Shown: one piece after another, positions 1-10,933 of the stretch
How positions within the stretch are numbered: position 1 is the stretch's first letter
Layout of the letters: each line of letters starts with the position of its first letter
Origin: Lactuca virosa
Lineage: Eukaryota; Streptophyta; Magnoliopsida; Asterales; Asteraceae
Assembly (NCBI GenBank): GCA_928212115.1
Contig: CAKMRJ010005745.1
Coordinates: forward strand, 95,260,235 to 95,324,234
DNA: 64,000 bases
Reading direction: 5' to 3'
Notes under the pieces: model-generated
Seen by the model: the letters and a program-made list of their open reading frames with translations, nothing else
What the model was told of the DNA's origin: nothing
Database searches by the model: none
Program-made: the position numbers and the translations under genes

Positions 1-545
1 ATATAAAACCCCTTACTTCATGAATAATCACGTTTTAAGTGTAAATCTTATCCAAGAAGAGTGGGTGAAGTACTTGAGGTGGAGTGTTGACTTTACTTTA
101 GTTTATGACACAAGCAACCACCCACACCCACTCCATGACCAGCCCACACCCCCCCACCATACCTGGTCATTCATCGTCCTTTTCCCATCATTTTCCAACC
201 CTATTCCTTGTATAAGGCTGGAATCTATCCTCTCTCCTAACACTCTCTCTCATTTTCTCATTCTTCCACCAAAGATAAAACACATTTTCTCTCTCAATTC
301 TCTCACTAAAATTCGAGATTCAAGGGCCTTCTTCCAAGATTTTCTTCCACTTTTGGTAAGTATATTCATCCTCCATATAATTATTTCACTCCCTTCTACG
401 ACTCAAATCATAGATATTTTACACAAACATCATCACATTCATGTTAGATCTTCGAACCTTCAAGGCATCTTCTTAGTGTTCTTGCGTTGAACACTACCTT
501 TCTCCATCATCCATCTACTGAAATCACTCAATGTGAGTTCATACC
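1..545 (+). promoter_or_regulatory. LTR promoter/leader region with donor-like sites
   Basis: TATA-like ATATAAAACCC at the window start is followed by CT-rich leader DNA (about 200-300), then GGTAAGT at 355-361 and TGTGAGTTCATAC near 530-543. The same order is found in the LTRs at 10242-13944, 17175-20829 (both minus) and 21349-24632 (plus). The role as transcription start and leader is inferred; the sequence shows only the shared motifs. Confidence 0.35.
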
Positions 546-1256
546 CCTATCTTTTCATGTTTTTCATAAGTTTTAAGGGGGGAAATACAAGTTAAAACAT
601 CAAAAACTTAACTAAACTCAAACAACATCTTTCATTAGAAAAGTTGAGTCTTATTCACGGACTGTTGCACTACCTTAAACTTAATATATTTCAAAACTGT
701 TTAATATGCAAATAGTTCAGATTCATACCTTTAAAATGACTACTTTCACATCTCCATACGATGTTTCTACGATTTATGGTGATTTTTACAAAACTGCCTA
801 TCATTTCAGAAACGAATTCGGACCAGTCGGTGAATATGAACATTTTAACACAAGTTAAAGACTTCTAAAAATCATAATAAAAATTATGAATAAACTAGAC
901 ACATTTTGTGGACTCTCAGAATTTACGGAATCAGTTTTTGATTTCGTATGAATTTTGTATGATTTTTCTAAAACAGTGTAGAAAGGTAAAAATCTAGATA
1001 ACAGCTTATAACTTTTATCACACTTTGTAACTTGTTGAGCAAAGTGTTAATCTTTGAAGATTTCATATTTTACATGTGTTTCTTGTTGTGGTATAATTAT
1101 ATAACAGAAAATACTCATTGAATTGTAAGAATCCTCCATTATTACCATTAGTACAAAAATAAGGCATGATAACACATAGTTATATTTTTGCTATACATTC
1201 GACTTACATAGAAAAGGGTCCTTATACATCACAAACAAACATGCTAGAACTATAAT

Positions 1257-1500
1257 AGATATAGTTTATGTTCACTACCACTACCACTATTTAATAAACT
1301 ATAATATGCATAATTCATGTTCACTATCACTACCACTATTTGGTGAATTATGATATGTATAGTTTATGTTCACTACCACTACCACTATTTGATAAACTAT
1401 AATATGCATAATTCATGATCACTATCACTACCACTATTTCGTGAATTATGATATGTATAGTTTATGTCCACTACCACTACTTGATGAATTATGATAAGCA
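1257..1500 (+). repeat. Tandem repeat, about 59 bp unit (about 118 bp higher-order)
   Basis: Four to five units alternate two sub-types, each built around TTCACTACCACTACCACTAT or TTCACTATCACTACC followed by a TATAGTTTATG or CATAATTCATG word. Other LTRs of the same family carry a quite different 38-bp array in this part of the LTR. Confidence 0.8.
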
Positions 1501-1556
1501 TAGTCTCGATCTTTGGTTTTTAAGACTACATTCTATCTAGAATTGTTAGTTTTCAG

Positions 1557-1738
1557 CCATAATTACTAAGTGTATATGCTAGAGTTATATAGAATTTAGT
1601 CATGATCGACTTAGAAATTGGTGGGTCCGCTTTATTTCCTGTTCCTTGTTTGGTTGTGGGCCTAGGGCAGACCCATTACATTCGACGGTCTATTTAACTT
1701 AAATTTTATATAACTTATATACACTTAGAAATTATAGA
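1557..1738 (+). repeat. Hairpin repeat with conserved loop, copy 1
   Basis: Imperfect inverted-repeat arms (outer CATAATTAC with ATTATAG; inner GGGTCCGC with the AGGGCAGACCC side) enclose the loop word CCTGTTCCTTGTTTGGTTG at 1638-1656. Same family as the copies at 1878, 10688, 14299, 16021, 16531 and 17632. Confidence 0.75.
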
Positions 1739-1877
1739 AGGAGACTATAGGAAATTCTAGGATGCACTATTTATTAATATAGAAACTTACGATTCACTCT
1801 TTAAGGAAAATATCAGATTTTCTTTGGAAACATATTTCTACTAAAACTACATTACGTCTAGAATTGTTAGGCTTCAT

Positions 1878-2058
1878 CTATAATTGCTAAGTGTATATGC
1901 TAGAGTTATATAAGAATCCAGTCACAATCGACTTAGAATTGGTGGGCCCGCCTTATCTCTTGTTCCTTGTTTGGTTGTGGACCTAGGGCAGACCCATTAT
2001 ATTCAACGGTTTATTTAATTTAAATTTATATAACTTATATACGCTGGATAATTATAGA
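1878..2058 (+). repeat. Hairpin repeat with conserved loop, copy 2
   Basis: Second copy in the same LTR, about 320 bp after the first. Outer arms CTATAATTGC and ATTATAG, middle arms AGAGTTATATAAG and TATAACTTATATA, inner arms GGGCCCGCC and AGGGCAGACCC. The loop word TTGTTCCTTGTTTGGTTG lies at 1960-1977. The other long LTRs here carry only one copy each. Confidence 0.75.
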
Positions 2059-2502
2059 AGGAACCTACAGGTATTTCTAGGGTTCATTATCGCATAACGT
2101 AGGAGCTTTCATTTCACACTTAATTAAGAAAATATTGGATTTTCTGGAAACATACTCTGTCGCTTTTTCAAGGAAAATGGTTTCTTTCTCAAACAAAACT
2201 CTTATGAACTCACCAACTTAATTGCTGACACTTTTCAAAATTACTTGTATTCTTAGGAAATCAGTGAAACAGGAAAACATCAGCACTTTGAGGATGGGAC
2301 GTTAAATCGTCAAACAGTCTATTTTGTCATCATAATGTAATTGATTTTGAAACATGTAAATATATACTATGGTGTAACCTTTTCAATTATATTTATGATG
2401 ATTGTATTTACTTTGAGCACTATTATACTCGTTGTTGTGATACTTTACATGAAGTCCTCCACCCCCGGACGTTTCCGCCATCCTTAGTTTGGGGGTGTGA
2501 CA

Positions 2503-4574
2503 TAACTCTAGATCAGTAATTTCATCAGTTGGAGCAACAAAGGGTAAGTTGCTTTGGATGGCCATGTTTCTCATCGAAATGAGAGTTGCTTCAACTTGGG
2601 ATCTGGTGAGCTCTGGATGCTGTGTTGGTGGGTTTTGAGCACTACAACATTCCTATGGTGTACATGCAACCCTAATGCTTTCGATCTAGGTTTTTCTCAA
2701 GTTATACATGCAAATAATCATCCAAAGCATAAACCCTAAGACTAGCATACACAATTTCGAAATTCATATGTAAAATAGGGTTTGGAACATTACCTCACTT
2801 GGTATGTAGCAATAACAAGACCTCCTTGACCTTTGAAATCTTAGTGCCCCAATTGTTGCACCTCTAATGGAGTCACAAACATTCTTGCAAAGGATGACTT
2901 GGAGAGGGAAGGATTTCGGCTAGGGTTTCTCACAAAACTCATGGGGGCCGAAAAATATATGTAGAGGGTATATTTATAGTTGAGGCTTATTAGGGTTTTA
3001 AGGTGGAAACCCTAATTTCCTTGTATGAGTTCTATTAACATACCAAAAATAATCAAATCAAGTACATACCAAAAATATTTATGGGCTTAGATGCCTAATC
3101 CAACATGTATGAGTTCTATTAACAAAATCAGACCAAAGAGGATCAGTAGCACCTGGTCGTTTTGTACCTTTACCAGGTATAACACCAGTTGTGGCATCCA
3201 AGGTAGGAGGGACAACTCCTGCTTCGGAATGCTTGGAGTCCAAGACGGGGATCTCGGGCTGTGCTTGTGAAGAAAGAATGGGGTTTTCCAAATTGACTCG
3301 TGGGTTTGTTTCAGGGGGTGAAAGGAACTATGTTCAACTCCAGCATCACCTTGTTGGGAAGGTGAGGGTGGATTATGTAGAGACTCCCCGTGAGTGTGTG
3401 ATTGTGGTAATGAAACTCCGAAGGGTACTTCGAAAGAGTGGGTAGTTGGGGTAAGAAGATGGTCAGAGTCAGCCAGAATGTATTTGGTTCCTTCCTGTTG
3501 ATAGGAAGAACCGACTTTGCTTCTCTTTCTGGATTTGGGTTTAGAGGGAGAGGTCTTTCGTTTGGCAGACTTCTATTTCTTACCACCAGATGGAACAACC
3601 TTGGCCACATCCGAGATAGGCTCAACGAAGACAGGGGTGGATTATGTAGGGCTATACACAATCGAAGTCTCCAAGTGTTGTTTCAAATGAATGGACTCGG
3701 AAGGTAGGGTGGCCAACATATGTTCAGGTAATCGCCTAATAGGCCCAAAAGATGTCTAGTTCGGAAGGCGATAAGTCTTAATAGTTTTGAAGGATAGAAA
3801 TACCTCTTTCGGATTCGTGTCGACAGGTATTGGTTCTTTCGTTTCGTGGTATAGTTTTTGGATGGTCAGAGCCCAAAATCTCGGACTCGATATCTCGTAA
3901 GGCTTGCAATTGATGGCAAACTTTCGAAAGTCTTGCCACAAAACTTCCGTGAGATCCACAACTTTGTTCTTCCCTGAAAAGATATTGTACACGACATAAA
4001 GCCAATCCTTGCTGAGTGTATCTGTGCCTCCACGTTTCCCAGATAGACCTCTAAGAATGAAATGCATGAGGACTGTCCAAAGGCTTGAAACAATAGATAT
4101 CTTGAATTTCTTTTCCTTAAACTCTTCAGCATACCCAATGTGATTAAGAAACAACTGAAACTCTTCAGCAGATGGTTCTTGGACCTTGAAGCCTTTAGGG
4201 TTTTCCGCAATTCCAATTGCTTTAAAAAAGGTGGACTTGTGAACAGGCACAATGCGATCCCCAGTCATCCTTGTCTCAAGAACATCATTCTGAATCTTGA
4301 TTCGTTCAAAAGCGGTGTGAAGAAGACGAAAGGGAATCGGTGGGTCTGGAATTTTGGTGAGTGGAACAGAGATGGGGTGACGATTGATGAACTCGATCAT
4401 GACCCAGATGGACTCGTCATAGTCCATGGGGTCCAGAGAGAAAAGTTGGGTCGTATCTCTGAGGAAGGGTTCAGTCGACGAAAATGAGGCAGACCCTTTG
4501 GAAGACTTCTTCTTAGGAGCGGATTTGGAAACTTTGGGAAAAGATTGAGAGGAAGCTATTGTTGCAGGTTTCAA
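2503..4574 (-). pseudogene. SIRE-type envelope-like ORF of copia A, broken
   Basis: A 272-codon open stretch runs from ATG at 4574 to a TAG at 3756. Its first 35 residues are Ser/Lys-rich; the rest looks globular with a weak hydrophobic segment near residues 165-178. Coding-like, Pro/Ser/Thr-rich sequence continues with stops and frameshifts down to 3106, is interrupted by a solo LTR (2626-3105), and its last 41 codons lie at 2503-2625, where a gypsy LTR cuts it off. Family knowledge: SIRE-lineage copia elements carry an ORF of unproven function after pol, called envelope-like. I see no convincing signal peptide. The C-terminal half of a related ORF lies at 53654-55679. Position after pol on the same strand supports the call; function stays unknown. 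Confidence 0.7.
2626..3105 (-). mobile_element. Solo copia LTR, internally shortened
   Basis: On the plus strand it runs from TGGTGGGTTTTGAGC to CCTAATCCAACA, the ends shared by the copia C and copia B LTRs (773-796 bp), but it is only 480 bp. Flanks TGTGT (2621-2625) and TGTAT (3106-3110) look like a 5-bp target duplication with one change. It sits inside the envelope-like ORF. Near its right end, a 19-bp word at 3022-3040 repeats the flanking word at 3106-3124. Confidence 0.8.
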
Positions 4575-5545
4575 ACCTTTTAGAACACTTTAGCAGAGAG
4601 AGAAAGATGAGGATTTTGGGAGCATAAAGGGTAAAAGGGGTTTTCAGGGTCTTTTATAGGTCCAGGAAAAGATGGTTCGGGTTAGAAAAGTAACGATGAA
4701 ACCTGGATTTGGAAATGGATCGCATTTAATGTGTTGCCATTTTTGGATTGAGTTGACCTGCAAGGACCAAAGTAACCACTGACGGTACGTGTAAAATGGA
4801 AACCGTCGCCTCATTGACATGATGTTTGCTTTTACGAAGACGTGTGCAAAAAGTGCCTTTTTCTAGGGCTAAAATATAATCATCATTAAAATATAACCGT
4901 TTGAGTTATTTAAGAGAAAAATGTTTCGAAACAAATTGATGAAAAACCTTTTGAACTTCTTCTAAAAGAATTGATCTCGGAGCCAGAAGGTTCCGAGGTG
5001 TTTTGAAAAAGAATCTATGACTCGGAAATATCCGAGATGAATTTGTGATACATTCTCGGAAGAAGAAAAGGTTCGAGATGAGTTTATGAAGTGATCTCAG
5101 AGCACAAAGCTTCTGAGATGAATAGTCATAAGATACTTCCCAGGTTAGAATGGAAACTCTTGTACATAATATAGAGTACGAGATTGCATAGACTCAGACA
5201 GAATATTAGAGGTAAAGAATAGGAGGATCTCAGTGGACATATGTTAAATAGAATGAGAGACCCCGAGACAAGAAGGATCTGATCTCGAACATAGAAGGAG
5301 ATGAAAGGTTAATACCGTTTCGGACTTGAATTCCGAGATGATCTTCTTATTATACTTATGAAGTAAGTTCCGAGGTGATGTTAATACCAATGTAACTATA
5401 TTGGTCATGAACTCCATATGATGAAGTGAGCTGTACAACTTAGAACTACAAGAGGTGGTTAGACAAAAAGACACGTAAAATGATCTTATTTATTCCGAGA
5501 GGAAGTAATTCTGAGATGAAAAGAATTTAACATCGGAACTATTTT
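4575..5545. other. Non-coding spacer of copia A with repeated TCTCGGA dyads
   Basis: This stretch lies between the envelope-like ORF and the RNase H region. No coding signal is visible. From about 4974 to 5520 it carries repeated pairs of arms such as GATCTCGG..TTCCGAGG, GACTCGGA..TCCGAGAT and TCTCAGAG..TTCTGAGA, spaced by 5-15 bases, which could fold as a run of small hairpins. Confidence 0.55.
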
Positions 5546-6110
5546 ATTCTCTGATGTTGCCATCAAAGAGTACAAACCTCTTGAAAGAACTGAGGATGAG
5601 GCATCATCGTACCCATTTTGTTCAGAAAACCATTGAATTTGGTTTCGTCTAATGCCTTAGTAAATACATAAACAATTTCATCGTCAGATGGAACAAAAAT
5701 AAGTTCAATGTTACCATTTAAAACATGATCTTTAATGAAACGGTATTATATATCAATGTGCTTTGTAATTGAGTGCTGAATTGGATTGTGTGAGATAGCA
5801 ATGGCACTTTACGAATCACAATAGATTGCTATTTGTTGAAACCGGTAGCCATAGTCCAAAAGCTGTGATTTCATCCAAAGAACTTGAGATGTGCAACTGG
5901 TAGCAGCAATGTAATCTGCTTCAGCTGTTGAAAGTGCAATGCATTTTTGTTTCTTAGATGACTAGCTAACCAATCGACCACCCAAAAATTGAAAGCCACC
6001 ATATGTGCTTTTTCTGTCCAATTGAAGACCGCCATAGTTCGAATCGGAATATGCTTAAAGGAGGAAACTCTCATTTGCTGGGTACCAGATTCCAAGACTC
6101 TTTGTACCTT
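5546..6110 (-). pseudogene. copia A RNase H and pol C-terminus, broken
   Basis: Translated on the minus strand, the region gives the copia RNase H signature STAEADYIAATS near 5910-5950. This is followed by a segment with a CDS catalytic-type motif, each frame being cut by stops. The 74-codon open piece 5871-6095 is only part of it and is read partly out of frame. The domain removes the RNA strand during reverse transcription. It directly follows the reverse transcriptase relic, as expected for Ty1-copia order (gag, protease, integrase, RT, RNase H). Confidence 0.75.
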
Positions 6111-6978
6111 TGAGCTATCGAAATATTTGCTTAACAGCTAGGAGATGAGACATCTTTAGATTTACTTGAAATATGGCACACAAACATGTTGAAAACATAA
6201 TATCTGGACGACTTTCTGTTAGGTAGATTAATGATCCAATCATCCCTCTGTACTTCTTTTCATCAAGAACAACACCCGAAGGGTCCGAAAAGATTTTGTG
6301 TCCGAAACCCATAGGTACCTTGGTAGAGGCACAGGTGTCCATTGAGTATTTCTTGAGAAGCTCCAAGATGTACTTTTCTTGGTGAATAAAGATTCCTCGA
6401 TTAGTTTGTTTAATTTGGAGACCAAGGAAGAAACTCAATTCACGTTTCATACTCATTTGGAATCGATTGATCATCAATTTGGCAAAATCAGCAACCATTG
6501 ATGAATCCGTGGATCCAAAAATGATATCCTCAACATAAATTTGGACAAGCATGAGATTTTTTCCATTTGACCTTAGGAACATGGTAGGATCGAGAATACC
6601 TCTTTGAAAACCAGAAAACTTGAGAAAGTCGGTGAGAGTCTCGTAGCAGGCGCGAGGAGCTTTCTTGAGGCCATAAACAACTTTTCAGAGTTTGTAGTAG
6701 CAGTTCGGATATGAGAGATTGACAAAACCGGGAGGCTGTTGGAGATATACTTCAGTATCAAGTTCACCATTTAGAAAGGCACTTTTGACATCCATATGGT
6801 AAACCTTAAAGCCTTTGTGAGCAACATAAGCAAGAAAGATTCTGATGGCTTCAAGACGGGCAACAAGAGCAAAGGTCTCATCCTAGTCAAGCCCTTCTAT
6901 CTGTGTCAATCCTTTGGCCACCAATCTTTCTTTATTCCGAATGATAATTCCTGCGTTGTCTAGCTTTTTTCGAAACAC
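6111..6978 (-). pseudogene. copia A reverse transcriptase, SIRE type, broken
   Basis: Two open pieces (6115-6582 and 6573-6770) plus the adjoining sequence up to about 6978 carry copia RT motifs in order: ERLVAKG, MDVKSAFLNGEL, then the active-site box as YVEDIIFGS (normally YVDD, so one catalytic Asp is Glu), FFLGLQIKQ, and RGMIGSLIYLT..RPDIMF. The wording of these blocks matches the SIRE lineage. The Asp-to-Glu change and frameshifts mean the enzyme is dead here. It copied the element RNA into DNA in virus-like particles in intact relatives. Confidence 0.85.
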
Positions 6979-7989
6979 CTATCTTGTACCAACAATGGGA
7001 TTATTATGAGGAGGAGGAACGAGAGTCCACACTTCATTTCTATCGAATTCTGCCAATTCTTCGTGCATGGCAATAATCCAATCAGCATGTTCTAATGCTT
7101 CCTTGATGGATTTGGGTTCAACCATTGAGATAAATGCCGAGAAATGACATTCATTTTGAACACTTGTGGCAGAACGAGTTTGTACACCGACGTTTGGATT
7201 TCCAAAAACTTGGTTCGGAGGATGATCCTTAGTCCAAATGTGTAGTCTTTGAAGTTCTTCTGCAGCAAAAGATCCTATATCAACAATGGGGTTGTGTTGC
7301 TCCCCCTGAATAATTTCAACTGGGGGATGACGCTCCCCAAGAACTTCTGAACCGGACACATTTACGTCATCCTCAGGTGGGAAATCAAAGAAATTTGCAT
7401 CATCGTTGTTGTTGATAGGAGGATCAAATTCAATAAATTGATCAGCTGCATCTTGAAATCCATCTACATTTGATTCAAGGGAAGGTTGACCATTCTCCCC
7501 CTCAACCTGAGAAGGTTGAAATGGTTCGGAATCAAATGGAGGAAAACTGGGTGTCAGACCTGAAACATTTTGGGAAACAGGAGCTTCGGTTGATGAGGAT
7601 TGTCTTGTTTGACATTCCGAATAAAGAGTTGTTTCTGATGGGACGAACAGAGTTTCGAAGTCAACTTCATAAATTTTTTGCTGGTTCGGACGTCTTGGCG
7701 CTGGAACATCGTACTCCATGATGTGAGTTGTGACATGGGTTGGACAAGAATTCCGAACGAAGTTGTCATCAAAGGTGACATTAAAGCTTTCTTCTAGAAC
7801 TCGAGTTCGCCAATTAATAACTAGATAAGCCTTTGATTTTGCACAGTACCCAAGAAAAGATTGCTTCAACAACTTTGTGTTTGAACTTTTTAAGCTGATC
7901 GCGGTTGTTTTTGATGAAGCATCTACATCCAAAAACGTGAAGAAAATAGATACTTGGCTTCGACCGTTCATGGATTCGTATGGTGTCAT
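6979..7989 (-). pseudogene. copia A integrase C-terminus and integrase-RT linker
   Basis: A 336-codon open stretch. It starts with the end of the integrase (MTPYESMNGR, then a short beta-rich part with FLGYCAKSKAYLV). It continues through a long acidic, Pro/Ser/Asn-rich linker with QTRQSSS and PPEDDVN words, and ends at the start of the RT domain (IAMHEELAEFDRNEVWTLVP). Such long low-complexity linkers between integrase and RT are usual in SIRE elements. It is the longest open frame left in copia A. Confidence 0.8.
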
Positions 7990-9060
7990 ATTGAGGCGTC
8001 GATTGATAATACTCCTATTCTAAGTGAAGCATGCAGTTGAGACAGCTTCAGCCCAAAGATAGAGTAGAAGATTTGCAAAGTTAAGCATGGATCGAGTAGC
8101 TTCAACAAGTGTTCTTTTGCGTCGTTCGACTACACCGTTTTGTTGTGGGGTGTATGGAGCAAAGAAGTTGTGGTCAATATCTTTCTCGGTGAGGAAGTTT
8201 TCAATAGTGGCATTAGTAAACTCCGAACCATTATCACTTCAGATTTATCTCACAGGAAGTTTGACGAGAACTTCAATTCCTTTGATAAAGTTGATGAGTT
8301 CTGAGGCTGTTTCTGACTTGAGCCTTAGGAAGAAGACCCAGGTGAACCTAGTAAAATCATCCACAATCACAAGAATGTATTTTTTGTGATGTAGACTCTC
8401 TATTGTTGGTGGTCCACACAGATCAATGTGCAGAAGTTCTAACGACCCCAAATGGATTTCTCAATGATTACAAGATGACCTTCTTTGATTGCTTTCGACA
8501 CTCGCATGCAGCACATAAATTGTCAATTTTGAACATGAGGAGTGGCAAACCTCTTACCATTTCACCAGAAAAAAGATAATTCAGATATCTAAAGTTCAGA
8601 TAAGCAAGCCTTCTATGCCATAACCAACTGACATCAGGAACAACTTTTGAGAGTAAACAGAGTTGGGGCTTGCCAATTATCATGTTGATGTCAAGATGAT
8701 ACATGTTCTTTTTGTGATTTGATTTGATTAAACAAAACATTCCTGCTGGTCTTCTGTCATGACATAGCTGTGTTTCTTGCAGAATTTAAATCCACGATTT
8801 GCATCAGTGAGTTGAGCCACACTAATCAGATTATGTTTCAAATTAGCTACATATGCCACGTTTGAAATGGAGAAGTTTCCATTTGTAAGGATGCCATAAC
8901 CTGTGATCTGAGAGTTGGAGTTGTTGCCATACGTCACATATCTAACATTTGGTGAAAGTTTGAGATCTCGCAGAAAGTCCTTCTGCCCCGTCATGAGCAT
9001 GGAGTAAGCACTATCAATATACCATATTGTTTCTTGCTTCGAAGCACAGAGTACCTGCAA
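7990..9060 (-). pseudogene. copia A protease, pre-integrase and integrase core, broken
   Basis: Three open pieces on one strand. 8728-9060 holds the protease-to-gag_pre-integrase stretch (YIDSAYSMLMTG, a changed form of the Asp-Ser-Gly box, then HNLISVAQL). 8468-8740 holds the zinc-binding HHCC part (LWHRRLAYLN, CAACECRKQSKK). 8245-8451 holds the integrase core start (LLHIDLCGP, VIVDDFTRFTW). A further part of the core with NGVVERRKRT can be read between 8245 and 7990. The order fits Ty1-copia. Stops and frameshifts separate the pieces, and the protease active-site Gly-Cys-Ser is altered. Confidence 0.8.
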
Positions 9061-10236
9061 AATTACTGAGTTGTGGAGTTTTTAGGCTCTAATTAAGGTT
9101 TTGGGACAAGGGCACGATTTTTGGACTTTGGTTGTGACTTTTGAGCAACAGATGTTTTAGAGGGTTTATTCCGAGATCCTTTTGGAAACAAACAGAAAGC
9201 CATGGTTCTTTCATCTATCCAATAATCATACTCAATGACATGTGGTTTCGGAACAACTTTTCTCAGACCAAAAACTTCCGGAGCAGTGTGAATTATTGTG
9301 TCTCGCAGAGTTGCAGTTTCATTTTTGAGATTTTTTACTTTCGATACAAGATTTTTTTTTGAAGATTTTTGTGAAATTGTTTTCTTAAAGATTCGTTATT
9401 TGTTTGATGATACACTTGGTTTTCAAAGTTGTTGAGGTTTTAAAATCGTACCATCAGATTTGGCTATAAAAACAGATGAAACAGTCTGAGGAGAGTTAGT
9501 TTTGACATATTGAGTATCTACAATGGGCTTTTTCGAGGTAGGGCTGACAACCTTCTTATGTTGGCCTTTTGAGAATGTTAACAGGTACGAAGGTGTTGTG
9601 ACTCCTAGTCAATGGGCTGGCAGTCTGAGAAACACTCTTTTTGGAGTTCTCAAGGAATATGGAATTTTGTCTGGACTTAATTTGTTGTTTAAGAGCATTC
9701 TTGGCTTCTACCTTAGGATCAACAACATCTTTCCTATTTAACGTAGGTTTCTTTTTAGAGTTGAAAGAGGACTTGGAAGTTTGACCTACATAAGGATTGT
9801 TAAACACAGGCTTGATTGGCACAAGATTTGTTTTGGAAATCACTTGTGAGTCAAAATCACATGAATTCGACGAATCGTCAATGTCACTATCTAAAGATGC
9901 CCAAACAAACTCAGAACTATCAGATCCAGTTGTCTCCGGAATGATTTCCTCAACAACATAGTTGTTAGGAGGACTGTGGTTTGAAATTTGAACGATAGTG
10001 TTTGGAATGTTAGATTGGGATTCTGAGGTCCGATTCAGGTCCAGGTTTGTCAAATGCGGAAAAGGCGTGGTATCGGGACACTTGACAACTATAGGCTGAA
10101 ACTCAGGAATCAGTGATGCAAATTGGTCAGAAGTCTCAGGAAGGGGTGATAAAGATGAGACAGGGGTGTCCGAATGTTTGTGGTTCAGAACGTCTGCCAT
10201 AAAAGTTAGGTTTTGCAACTCCTTCAAGGGACAAGC
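9061..10236 (-). pseudogene. copia A spacer between gag and protease, broken
   Basis: A 234-codon open stretch (9556-10260, its first codons read into the neighbouring LTR) is rich in Ser, Thr, Asn, Pro and Lys with no recognised fold. 9061-9556 has several stops. On the minus strand it lies between the gag zinc knuckle (20835-21348) and the protease, after removing the 10.6 kb insertion. Long low-complexity spacers here are typical of SIRE-like gag-pol. The insertion breaks the reading at 10236. Confidence 0.6.
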
Positions 10237-10241
10237 AATAG
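10237..10241. repeat. Target-site duplication AATAG, left copy
   Basis: AATAG directly before the LTR start TGTCACACC; the same five bases follow the other LTR at 20830-20834. This shows the element came in as one unit by integrase. Confidence 0.95.
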
Positions 10242-10687
10242 TGTCACACCCCCAAACCAAGGATGGCGGAAACGTCCGGGGGTGGAGGACTTCATGTAAA
10301 GTATCACAACAACGAGTATAATAGTGTCAAAGTAAATACAACCATCATAAATATAATTGAAAAGGTTACACCATAGTATATGTTTACATGTTTCAAAATC
10401 AATTACATTATGATGACAAAATAAACTGTTTGACGATTTAACGTCCCATCTTCAAAGTGCTGATGTTTTCCTGTTTCACTGATTTCCTAAGAATACAAGT
10501 AGTTTTGAAAAAGTGTCAACAATTAAGTTGGTGAGTTCATAAGAGTTTTGTTTGAGAATGAAACCGTTTTCCTTGTAAAAGCGATAGAGTTTGATTTCCA
10601 GAAAATCCAATATTTTTTTTAGTAAGTGTGAAATGAATGCTTCTAAGTTATGCGATAATGAACCCTAGAGGGACCCATAGATTCCTT

Positions 10688-10868
10688 CTATAATCGCCCA
10701 GTGTATATAAGTTATATAAAATTTAAGTTAAATAGACCGTTGAATATAATGGGTCTGCCCTAGGTCCACAACCAAACAAGGAACAGGAGATGAGGCGGGC
10801 CCACCAATTCTAAGTCGATTGTGACTAGATTCTTATATAACTCTAGCATATACACTTAGCAATTATAG
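10688..10868 (-). repeat. Hairpin repeat with conserved loop, 3' LTR copy
   Basis: Arm pairs seen: GTGTATAT (10701-10708) with ATATACAC (10848-10855), and AGTTATATAA (10710-10719) with TTATATAACT (10833-10842). The inner GGGTCTGCCCT pairs with AGGCGGGCCC. The loop word CAACCAAACAAGGAACAGG ends at 10787. Confidence 0.8.
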
Positions 10869-10933
10869 CTGAAGTCTAACAATTCTAGATGAAATATAGT
10901 TTTTAATATCATAAAAACTATTTTGTGTGAACC

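Larger units (their letters stand above)
1..2502 (+). mobile_element. Ty3-gypsy long LTR, 3' part (element continues left)
   Basis: Seen: this block is the reverse-complement relative of the two LTRs at 10242-13944 and 17175-20829 and ends in the same terminal word GGGGGTGTGACA at 2502. About 2.5 kb of an expected 3.6-3.7 kb LTR is present; the rest lies left of the window. No primer-binding site follows the end, so it is a 3' LTR or a solo LTR, not a 5' LTR. It contains a TATA-like ATATAAAACCC at 1-11, a CT-rich leader near 200-300, a splice-donor-like GGTAAGT at 355-361, a 59-bp tandem repeat and two hairpin copies. The coding remains of copia A begin directly after it, so it was inserted into that element. 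Confidence 0.85.

Noticed and set aside
20..490. 156-codon open frame at the left edge (plus strand), with relatives at 12084-12456 and 19011-19395 on the minus strand
   Set aside because: It lies in the CT-rich LTR leader, is full of Pro, His, Ser and Leu from that composition, contains the donor-like site, and has no known fold. Treated as LTR sequence.
10688..10868. Conserved hairpin as a tRNA or tRNA-derived SINE
   Set aside because: No cloverleaf, no internal A or B box (no GGTTCGANTCC-type word), and the constant part is the loop rather than promoter boxes.
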